DNA of 7,960 nucleotides from an uncultured Faecalibacterium sp. (GTDB lineage Bacteria; Bacillota; Clostridia; Oscillospirales; Ruminococcaceae). The stretch spans positions 1-7,960 of the forward strand of contig CAMFSB010000067.1 of the NCBI GenBank assembly GCA_945982465.1. Direction: 5' to 3'. A program made the position numbers and the translations under genes. A model generated the notes under the pieces. It was not told where the DNA came from and ran no database searches. It saw nothing but the letters and a program-made list of their open reading frames with translations. Positions within the stretch are counted from its first letter, which is position 1. Every line of letters begins with the position of its first letter. Below are positions 1-6,300 of this stretch, one piece after another.

Positions 1-63
1 GGCGGCGCAGCTGGCCGCTGATCGGCCGTTTGACGCGTACAAACCACACGCCTGCGCAGAAAC

Positions 64-89
64 GGCCGGCCCCCCCGATGGGGCCGGCC
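64..89. terminator. GC-rich hairpin, possible second terminator
   Basis: A perfect 10-bp inverted repeat (64-73 with 80-89, arms ggccggcccc/ggggccggcc) encloses a 6-base loop. Read on the minus strand it is followed by GTTTCTG; on the plus strand by TGTTGTATGTG. Both tails are only moderately U-rich, so the direction is unclear. It may back up the hairpin at 104-126 for the dehydrogenase, or terminate a plus-strand gene lying to the left of the window. The stem is seen directly; the function is inferred. Confidence 0.5.
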
Positions 90-103
90 TGTTGTATGTG
101 CTC

Positions 104-126
104 AAAACCGCGGTTGCCCAACCGCG
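104..126 (-). terminator. intrinsic terminator of the dehydrogenase gene
   Basis: Immediately after the stop codon of the dehydrogenase, the minus strand reads CGCGGTT-GGGC-AACCGCG followed by GTTTTGAG. This is a 7-bp perfect stem (120-126 with 109-115), a 4-base loop and a short U run (107-104). Position, strand and U tract fit a Rho-independent terminator, although the U run is short. A second, stronger hairpin follows at 64-89, giving a tandem arrangement. Confidence 0.6.
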
Positions 127-129
127 TGC

Positions 130-1161
130 TTACGGCTCGTCCGGGCTGACGCGCACCACGACCTTCATGTAGTTGGCCGGGTTCTTTTCCAGGTCGGTCA
201 GGGTTTGCGCCGCTTCGTCGATGGAAACCGTTTTGGTCAGGATCTGCATCATGTCCACCTTTTTGGTGGCGATCAGCTCCAGCGCTTCTTCAAATTCGCC
301 GGCGCTGGTGCGCGCGCCGCGGATGTCGATCTCCTTTTTGGTGATCAGGTCGGTGGGCAGGCTGGTCTCGGTTTTGGGCCAGCCGGTCAGAGTGACGCGG
401 CCCGCGTGGGACACAAAATCCAGCGAAGCGCGCACCGCAACGTTCGCGCCGGAGCATTCCATCACCTGCTGGGCCATGGAGCCGCCGGTGATCTCCCGGA
501 TGCGCACACCCGCGTCCTCTTCGTTGGGGTTGATCACATGTTCAATGCCCAGCTTTTTGGCAAACGCCAGGCGCTCGCTGAGCACATCCAGCAGGATGGC
601 GTGGGCGCCGTATGCCTGAGCCACCAGCCCCGCCACCAGGCCGATCGGGCCGGCGCCGATGATGGCGCAGTATTCCCCGGCTTTCAGGCCGCCGCGGTGC
701 ACGCCGTGCAGGCTGATGGTCAGCGGCTCCGCCATGGCCGCTTGCTCCCAGGTCATGCCGTCGGGTACCTTGATCAGCATATCCGCCGGGTGGCAGAAAT
801 ATTCGGCCATGCCGCCGTCCACGTGGACGCCCAGCACCCGCAGCCCGGTGCAGCAGTTGGTGCGGCCGATGCTGCACGGATAGCACTGCCCGCAGTACAG
901 ATACGGGTCGCACACCACGCGGTCGCCCGGCTTCAGGCCGCGCTTGTTATCGGCAGGGATGGACACCACCACACCGGCCAGCTCGTGCCCGATCACCCGC
1001 GGGTAAGACACCAGACCGTTGGTGCCGCGGAATGCGTTCACATCGCTGCCGCAGATCCCTGCCGCAACGATCCTGATCAAGGCCTCGCCCGGCCCGGGCA
1101 CCGGCATGGGCAGCTCCACACAGCTTACCTGCCAGGGCTTTTCCAGTTTGATGGCTTTCAT
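130..1161 (-). CDS. zinc-dependent medium-chain alcohol/polyol dehydrogenase
   Basis: A 343-residue cytosolic oxidoreductase of the zinc-dependent medium-chain dehydrogenase family, expected to oxidise a secondary alcohol of a sugar, polyol or sugar acid with NAD+. The N-terminal GroES-like domain carries the catalytic zinc ligands C37 (GICGSD) and H59-E60 (GHE), with E145 (AEP) as a further candidate. The structural zinc lobe C90, C93, C96, C104 is complete with canonical spacing. The Rossmann domain begins with GAGPIG at 169-174; D192 at the end of the second strand favours NAD over NADP. The length is normal and the gene looks intact. From memory, the stretches SYPRVIGHE, GRTNCC and GVHVDGG resemble E. 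coli YjjN/LgoD (L-galactonate dehydrogenase) and sorbitol/threonine dehydrogenase relatives; the substrate cannot be fixed from sequence. The start is ATG at 1161, with AAAAAAGGAG (1173-1182) 11 bases upstream. It has its own promoter and terminators, so it is probably not part of the surface operon. Confidence 0.93.
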   Translation of the reverse strand: MKAIKLEKPWQVSCVELPMPVPGPGEALIRIVAAGICGSDVNAFRGTNGLVSYPRVIGHELAGVVVSIPADNKRGLKPGDRVVCDPYLYCGQCYPCSIGRTNCCTGLRVLGVHVDGGMAEYFCHPADMLIKVPDGMTWEQAAMAEPLTISLHGVHRGGLKAGEYCAIIGAGPIGLVAGLVAQAYGAHAILLDVLSERLAFAKKLGIEHVINPNEEDAGVRIREITGGSMAQQVMECSGANVAVRASLDFVSHAGRVTLTGWPKTETSLPTDLITKKEIDIRGARTSAGEFEEALELIATKKVDMMQILTKTVSIDEAAQTLTDLEKNPANYMKVVVRVSPDEP

Positions 1162-1202
1162 ACGGCAGCACGCTCCTTTTTTGCAAAAGATCCTCTGATT
1201 TC

Positions 1203-1231
1203 ATTATGAAGAAGCCCCCTTGCCCTGTCAA
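1203..1231 (-). promoter_or_regulatory. sigma-A type promoter of the dehydrogenase gene
   Basis: The minus strand shows a consensus -35 TTGACA (1226-1231), a 17-base spacer and a -10 CATAAT (1203-1208). The predicted transcription start is near 1196, giving a leader of about 35 bases before the ATG at 1161. Both hexamers and the spacing are near ideal, and the site lies in the gap between the sortase stop and the dehydrogenase start. The dehydrogenase is therefore likely transcribed independently. Confidence 0.82.
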
Positions 1232-1241
1232 GCGGTCGCCG

Positions 1242-1264
1242 TTTGAAAACGCGCGGTTTTCAAA
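1242..1264. promoter_or_regulatory. perfect palindrome, probable operator
   Basis: TTTGAAAAC (1242-1250) and GTTTTCAAA (1256-1264) form a perfect 9-bp inverted repeat around GCGCG. It starts 10 bases upstream of the -35 box and is centred near -57 relative to the predicted start. Its form (TGAAAAC-n5-GTTTTCA) recalls binding sites of LacI- or GntR-type sugar regulators. No poly-U tail follows on either strand, so it is a poor terminator. The palindrome is seen directly; the operator role is inferred. Confidence 0.6.
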
Positions 1265-1316
1265 AAATGGTGATCCGCCAGCGGGTAAGGGGGCGTTTTT
1301 GCAAAAAATGGAGATC
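1257..1316. repeat. direct repeat with AT palindrome upstream of the promoter
   Basis: Two near-identical blocks lie about 40 bases apart: ttttcaaaaaatggtgatc (1257-1275) and ttttgcaaaaaatggagatc (1297-1316), differing by one insertion and one substitution. The second contains the palindrome tttttgcaaaaa (1296-1307). A related palindrome, ttttgcaaaa (1179-1188), abuts the ribosome binding site of the dehydrogenase. The 40-base offset is close to four helical turns, as expected for two bound regulator copies on one DNA face. The repeats are observed; regulation is inferred. Confidence 0.5.
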
Positions 1317-1329
1317 GGTTTTCGGGGCC

Positions 1330-2115
1330 TCAGCCCTGCTCTTTCAGCACGCCCAGAAGCACAAAGCGGGCGTCGTCGAACTCGTATGTGCAGGTGGACA
1401 GCGTGATGATCCGGTCGGTGACAGCGGGCGTGACGGTGCTGGTAAAGCAGGAGCTGGCCACGCTCTGCTGCAGCCAGGCTTCAAGGTCCTCGTCGGTGGC
1501 AAACCAGAGCCGCCACGCGTCGGCGTCGGCCGCGGCCACGTAGCCGGCGAAGATCTCGATGGTGTAATTCTGCTGGGGGGTCATCAGCAGCATGCGGGGG
1601 TGAGCGTCGTAGTACTCCTGCTTTTTGTAGTTCACCAGCGGCTGGAACATCGTGCCGTTTTTCATGTGGTGGCCGTAGACGATGCTGTGCGCGTTGGAAA
1701 AATCGGGGCTGTTGGCGCAGTCCAGAAAAATGCAGCCGGCCTTGTTCTCCCCGCCGCCGAACAGGTGGTCGAGGTAATAAAAGTTATCGGCGGCCTGCGC
1801 GATGGGGTAATTGATGGTCGTGTCCTCGCAGGTGATCCAGCCCACCACATCCGGGTTGACCGCCCGCAGCGCGTCGAAGTCCACCTGCGGGAAGCTGACT
1901 TCCGGTTCGGTCTCGGCCGCACCGGCCGCGCCGCTTTGGGAGGCAGCGGCGGGCGGAGCCGTTGGGGCGGGGGCGGTGTACTGCTCCAGCTCGGCATAGG
2001 CGTTCTGCCCGGCCCGGTAATCCGCCAGAATGGTGCCGATCTGCCACAGCGAAACGGCAAGCACCGCCAGACACAGGGCAGCTGCGGCCGCCCGCAGAAT
2101 GGTTCCGAGTTTCAT
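1330..2115 (-). CDS. class B sortase
   Basis: A 261-residue membrane-anchored cysteine transpeptidase. Residues about 7-29 form an N-terminal hydrophobic anchor, followed by an Ala/Pro/Thr-rich linker (about 47-70) and the sortase domain from about 75. The catalytic triad is visible: H149 in VYGHHMKNGTMF, C242 in TLSTCTYE and R250 in DDARFVL. GHxMxxGTMF and TLSTC are typical of class B enzymes, which usually attach NPxTN-type proteins to peptidoglycan or assemble pili. The start chosen is ATG at 2115, because AAAGGAG lies 8 bases upstream and the anchor helix begins directly after it. An in-frame GTG at 2235 would add a Pro/Arg-rich stretch crossing the terminator hairpin and is unlikely. The gene follows the exported subunit in the same direction but behind a terminator (2142-2172), so it may be expressed by read-through. 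Neither neighbour shows an NPxTN or LPXTG signal, so its substrate is unknown. Confidence 0.93.
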   Translation of the reverse strand: MKLGTILRAAAAALCLAVLAVSLWQIGTILADYRAGQNAYAELEQYTAPAPTAPPAAASQSGAAGAAETEPEVSFPQVDFDALRAVNPDVVGWITCEDTTINYPIAQAADNFYYLDHLFGGGENKAGCIFLDCANSPDFSNAHSIVYGHHMKNGTMFQPLVNYKKQEYYDAHPRMLLMTPQQNYTIEIFAGYVAAADADAWRLWFATDEDLEAWLQQSVASSCFTSTVTPAVTDRIITLSTCTYEFDDARFVLLGVLKEQG

Positions 2116-2141
2116 GCAAACAGCTCCTTTGCGGTGGGGTG

Positions 2142-2172
2142 AAAAGCGCCCCCGCAGGGTGTGCGGGGGCGC
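2142..2172 (-). terminator. intrinsic terminator or attenuator before the sortase gene
   Basis: The minus strand reads GCGCCCCCGCA-CACCC-TGCGGGGGCGC followed at once by TTTTC: an 11-bp perfect GC stem (2162-2172 with 2146-2156), a 5-base loop and a U run at 2145-2142. It lies about 26 bases before the sortase ATG, which leaves no room for a promoter downstream of it. A competing fold is possible: TGCGGGGG of the distal arm can pair, with one bulged A, with CCCCACCGCA (about 2139-2130) just before the sortase ribosome site. The arrangement would lower sortase output relative to the structural proteins. Confidence 0.75.
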
Positions 2173-2334
2173 GGGATGCGTGCGGGGTACAACCCCGGCG
2201 TTCGGCCCGGGGCGGGGTGCAGGGGCAACGCACACAGAATCAGGGCGTGTGGCGCAGCCCAGGCACCCTGGCCGGGGCGGGGCACCGCCGGGGCAGGCAG
2301 CGCAGAGCGCCGGGCAGGCGCGGAGCGCACAGGG
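2173..2334. other. very GC-rich non-coding spacer
   Basis: The gap between the exported subunit and the terminator is extremely GC-rich and full of short repeats. Examples are the direct repeat cgccggggcaggc (2286-2298) / cgccgggcaggc (2308-2319), and small stems at 2193-2198/2207-2212 and 2259-2263/2267-2271. No convincing promoter or gene was seen. The sortase reading frame stays open through it, but the implied Pro/Ala/Cys-rich peptide has no protein-like pattern. Confidence 0.5.
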
Positions 2335-2985
2335 TCAGGGTGTAGTGGGATAGCCCCAGGCGTCCTTTTTGGCGCTGACCGGTGTGTCGTCATCAGTGGT
2401 GCCGGCGCTCTGGATGGTCTGGGCGGCAATGGTCACGTTGAGGGTATAGCCGCTTTTGGGGGCGGCTTTCTGCGCCGTACAACTGTCGATCAGCTTTGCG
2501 GTGCTCTGGCCGCTGTTCACAGCGGAGTTATAGTACCAGTAGCCATCGCTGTCATTATACGTCCATTGATCCGCTCCGATTCCATCGTTATAGATGATCT
2601 GATAATCCGGGCTTGTTCTGCCGGCGGTCGGGTTTTGGAAATACACATTGCCGGCCGCGTCCTGCCAGGTGACGATCACCGCGGCGCGGACATAGACCGA
2701 GTAGCCTGCGTCTGGTGTGCCGCCAATGGTCACCGAGGTGTCGCCCACATTCACGGTGACATCTTTTTTTTCGGTGATTGGGCTGCCGTCAACCGGCACG
2801 GTGACCTCGCTGATTGCAGGTTTTTCATTGGACGCAGCCTGAAAAGCGTTATCCGCTGGGCTTGTGCACAGGTGCAGGTAGGCCCACACACCGGCGGTAC
2901 CCAGCACCAGCGCCGCCAGTGCCAGCACCGCAAGCAAGGCGGGCATACCCGGCCTGCGGCGCGCGTTCGCGTTCTTCTGTTCCAT
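2335..2985 (-). CDS. SipW-dependent signal peptide protein, TasA/CalY-like fibre subunit
   Basis: A 216-residue exported protein. Residues 1-11 are basic, 12-36 hydrophobic, and the segment LGTAGVWAYL (28-37) followed by DNAFQA (45-50) matches the pattern of SipW-processed proteins such as TasA, camelysin (CalY) and related clostridial pilin-like subunits (TxAYFxD...NxFxxG). The mature part is beta-rich. WTYNDSDGYWYYNSAV (141-156), LIDS (165-168), YTLNVTIAAQTIQSAG (180-195) and the final DAWG (208-211) follow a layout I recall for this family (W..dGyyYY, T..LIDS, V.IeAqaIQa, AW near the end). It probably builds or caps an extracellular fibre. It lacks an LPXTG/NPxTN signal and a C-terminal membrane helix. 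C40 and C169 are the only cysteines; LHLC at 37-40 is not a proper lipobox. It starts 21 bases after the giant gene's stop with a very strong AAGGAGGTG, so the two are co-transcribed and translated efficiently. The family is fairly certain; the exact role is inferred. Confidence 0.82.
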   Translation of the reverse strand: MEQKNANARRRPGMPALLAVLALAALVLGTAGVWAYLHLCTSPADNAFQAASNEKPAISEVTVPVDGSPITEKKDVTVNVGDTSVTIGGTPDAGYSVYVRAAVIVTWQDAAGNVYFQNPTAGRTSPDYQIIYNDGIGADQWTYNDSDGYWYYNSAVNSGQSTAKLIDSCTAQKAAPKSGYTLNVTIAAQTIQSAGTTDDDTPVSAKKDAWGYPTTP

Positions 2986-2995
2986 GGCGCGGGTG

Positions 2996-3004
2996 CACCT
3001 CCTT
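2996..3004 (-). promoter_or_regulatory. strong ribosome binding site of the fibre subunit
   Basis: AAGGAGGTG, complementary to the 16S rRNA 3' end over its whole length, lies 10 bases before the ATG at 2985 and directly after the giant gene's TAA (3009-3007). It is the strongest ribosome site in the window, consistent with high output of a fibre subunit, and it fixes the start codon. Confidence 0.8.
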
Positions 3005-3006
3005 GT

Positions 3007-3360
3007 TTATGGCACTACGGCAAACTTGTTTATGATGGAATTCTCGCCGCCCAGCCACGTTTTGCTGTTGGGGGCGTTGGTAAAGGTCACGAGGTTTGGC
3101 CCATCGGCAGTGACGGTACAGTCCTGTGTATTATTAGATGTACAGTCATACCGCCACGACCAGTTGGTCAGCTCGGTTACAGTATACTTGCCCGCGGGCA
3201 GATATGCAATGGTCGTTTGGCCGGCGCCGGCAACCGAAACGGTCACATTCACATCCTTGGTATTGGGGTCGTCGGCCTTGCCTTGAACGCGGAACAAAAA
3301 CGTTTCGTTTGTGCCGATGGTGGTGTCGGCAGCGGCCTCCTTGTTGATGGTCAGGGTGAT
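3007..3360 (-). other. C-terminal CnaB-like domain and Trp-containing tail of the giant protein
   Basis: Residues 1513-1629. The first strand ITLTINKE has K1519, the middle strand YTVTE has E1575, and the last strand VTFTN has N1607. This is the layout of the self-formed Lys-Asn isopeptide bond with catalytic acid in CnaB domains of pilins and MSCRAMM adhesins. YLPAGKYTVTE is also typical of CnaB. C1585 and C1593 could form a disulphide. After N1607 comes a tail with WLGG and NKF, ending VVP, with no sortase signal or membrane helix. The residues are seen; bond formation is inferred. Confidence 0.65.
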
Positions 3361-6300
3361 GGGCTTGAACACAGCGTAATAGATCGCGTCACGGATCAAA
3401 TAGCCGCTTTCATTCTTACCAATCGTAACTTCATGCGTTGTGGGGTCGACCCATGTAATCGGGACAGGCTTCAGATCGCCCAGGCTACCGTCCTCTCTCT
3501 CGCGCTGGTATTCCCAGTGGTCAAACCGATAACCAGCCGCAGGTGTCGGCACTGAGGTTGCATTGCCGGCCGTACCGTGCGCGCTGGTGCTGAACTGGCT
3601 GGGCGTAACATAGCAGCCCTGCACCGTAATGCCGACTTCATCCCCTATTTTGGCGCGGAACTCCACCTCAACAGGCGCATCCACATACCAGAAAGTAACC
3701 ACGTTTTTGGCCGGGGCTTCGGTGATTGTGAGGGACTTTTTCAAAAGGTCCGGGTTTTCGCGGCTGCCATCGACCCAATAGCCGTTCTCATACGCTTTCG
3801 ACTGCCAGGTTTCGGCCGCCGATCCCTTATAAGGCCCGCCCGCATCCGCCGTGATCGTTGTGCCGTAGATCGCCTCGCCGGTCTCGGTGGAAGCTTCCTT
3901 ATCGCCAAACAGCCATTCGCCCTCTGGATTCTCTGCAGTCAGAATTTTGTGCTGGATCGTGTAACTGTAGTTCTCAAGCTTATAGTAAAAGCGCAGCACG
4001 AGGATCTTGCCGTTTTCCAACTGACCGCTGGCCGTTCGGCCGTCTGGACCACTTGCCCCGTACGGTGTGCCGGTGTAAATTCCGGTAAAGCTCTTTTCGT
4101 CCGCAGACTTGTTGCCGACCCAGTTGGCATTATTGTCTTCCGGCAGGATGATCTCGCCGGCGGTATTCACCCAAACCTGATTTGCGTCAAAGGCATGGCC
4201 CACCTCATCGGCTGCGTCAGCCGATCGGATGATCGTCTCTCCCGCTTCGCCGGTGCCGAACTCCTGCAAAACCTGTGTCCACTTCCCGTTGGGCTGCTCG
4301 ACCAGGTGCTCCACAAAGAACATGGGGTCATTGCTCTTGGTATAGTAGAACGTGATCAGGTTTTTGCTGGCATCCTGCGCGCTCAGCACCAGGCGTTTCT
4401 GGTACTGATCCGGGATATAGCCCGCAATGTACTTGAACCGGTCGGTGGTGACGGCCTCGTGCGTTGTTTTCGTGTCCGGGGCGATCGTTATCGTACCAGT
4501 TCCGCCTTCGCCAACATTCTCAAACACGTTGTCCCCGGTATCCTTGTTGATATACTGGATCGTATACGTGATGCCATTCAGGTAAACATAGTAGAACGTA
4601 TACTCCAGCTCGTAGCCGATTTTGTTGCCTTCGCTGTCCTTTACAGGAATGACAGTTGTGTCAGGATCAGTCTGCACCTCTGTGAACATGATCGTATGGT
4701 TCGAGAGCAGCGGGTAGTGGTTATGGCAGTAATCCGTACCGGTAGAGTTTTTGGGATCATCCTTCGCCCACAGCTCTGGCAGCGCTTTGGCCGTAAAGGT
4801 TTTGGAACGGCCGTCCTGCAGCTGACCAGTGGTGTCATCCGCGATCTGCTTGGTATCATTGTAATCCAGCTTATAGTAATTTCCATCCGCGAACAGGATC
4901 GCGCCTTCGGTTGCACTGTTAACCCGTGTCGTTTCGACCAGTTTATAATGGATGGTGTATTTGACCATTCGGGTGCTCTGCCACTCGGCATATACGTTCA
5001 GGTCTTCGGTGACCGGCATATTGTTGGGCAGGAACGCCGTTGGCTCCCCTGTCACGGAATCGATATAAAACCAGCCGACAAAGGTATACCCCTCGCGGGT
5101 CATGGTGGTGGCGTAGTTTACCACATTGCCGTGCTCCACCTTGACAGGGTTCGCATATGCGTGCTCGTCGATTACGGCGCCATCAGCGATTTTCTCACCA
5201 CCGATCATCTTGGTGTAGGTCTCGTAGAATGTGACGGTACGGGTCACCTTTTCCCAATAGGCATACAGCGAAAGGTCAGCGTCGTCCATTGTGAGCGTGT
5301 CCCATTCCACCGGGATATAGGCATCCGGCGAAAGCGACCAGCCTTTGAATTCATAAACGCCCTTTTCGTACACAGAGGGGTAATAGTTGGCTTCCATCAC
5401 TTCTTTGGTCAGCGTGTCCTTATAAGCGCTGATGGACTGGCCGTAGACGAGCGTTTGTGCTGCACCGGCGATTTCTGTGCCCAGATTAAAGAATGTGAGC
5501 TGGTGTTCGTTCCGCTGGTAATAGAAGTAGGAGTTTTGGGTAGATTCATTCGCTTCCGTTGGAGAATCCGGGATCCGAATACCATTTTCGATTCTATTAT
5601 AGTTTTGATTAACCTCCTTATCTTTCAGCTTCATTCCGTAAATCTGCATCTCTTTGATCTGTGTCCAGCCGTTGTATACCATCTTATATGTGACGGTGGG
5701 CTGGCGTACATATCCCACTTCATCCCTTGTAACATCAGGTTTTTCGTTCGGCAGTGCAGAATAATACAGGTGAAAATACTGGTCGTTCAAAGCTACTGCA
5801 CACCACCAAGCTACAAACTGAGTGGCATCCGGATCAGCCGGGTCGACAATAATTTCCGGTGATACAGTGCTGTATACCTTGATCGTCGCATTGTTCCCAT
5901 TTTTTGTACGGAATGCGCTGCCGTCCACCGGCGCCCATTCCGGGGTCGAATAGCCGCCGGTCGTCTGCACAACGCCTGCCGGCCAGCGTCCCGTAATGTC
6001 CTGATTGTACCGTACATCCGGAAGGATCAGATATTGATACAATTCTCCATCAATTATTTCTGATCCGAGGGTATAATAGCCATGATCATTCTGTACCGTG
6101 GGAACAGTAGAGCCAACATGACCATCAGCCTTACCATCATCTTCTCCCCAGCCAGCCTTTTTCGGAACTGTAGCATCCGTAGTGTTCGTTGCCACCAAAA
6201 CATCTCCACTTGGAGTAATCTGCTTTTGGGAGAAATTGAGGGCATTGCCTGTATCCTTCTTTATATTCCAACCAGCTGCATAAGTAGAACTTGTCCCGCC

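Noticed and set aside
13..27. Short inverted repeat ggccg-ctgat-cggcc
   Set aside because: Only 5 bp in GC-rich DNA, with no gene context inside the window; easily chance.
205..1209. Plus-strand open frame (334 codons) opposite the dehydrogenase
   Set aside because: Shadow of a well-supported zinc-dependent dehydrogenase; the translation is His/Ala/Gln-rich without motifs.
2116..2235. N-terminal extension of the sortase from GTG at 2235
   Set aside because: It would translate through the terminator hairpin and place a Pro/Arg-rich segment before the membrane anchor. The ATG at 2115 has AAAGGAG at proper spacing.
2863..2874. Possible lipobox (LHLC) in the SipW-type subunit
   Set aside because: The residue before Cys is Leu and the one before that His, unlike the small residues required; the SipW-type pattern explains the N-terminus better.
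2161..3555. Plus-strand open frame (464 codons) spanning a spacer and two genes
   Set aside because: Same complement-frame effect as above; it crosses gene boundaries and has no recognisable protein features.
3577..5862. Very long plus-strand open frame (761 codons) opposite the giant gene
   Set aside because: It is the exact complement frame of the minus-strand codons, so it stays open merely because TTA, CTA and TCA codons are rare in GC-rich coding DNA. Its product shows no coherent domains, while the minus strand shows clear InlB and MucBP patterns.
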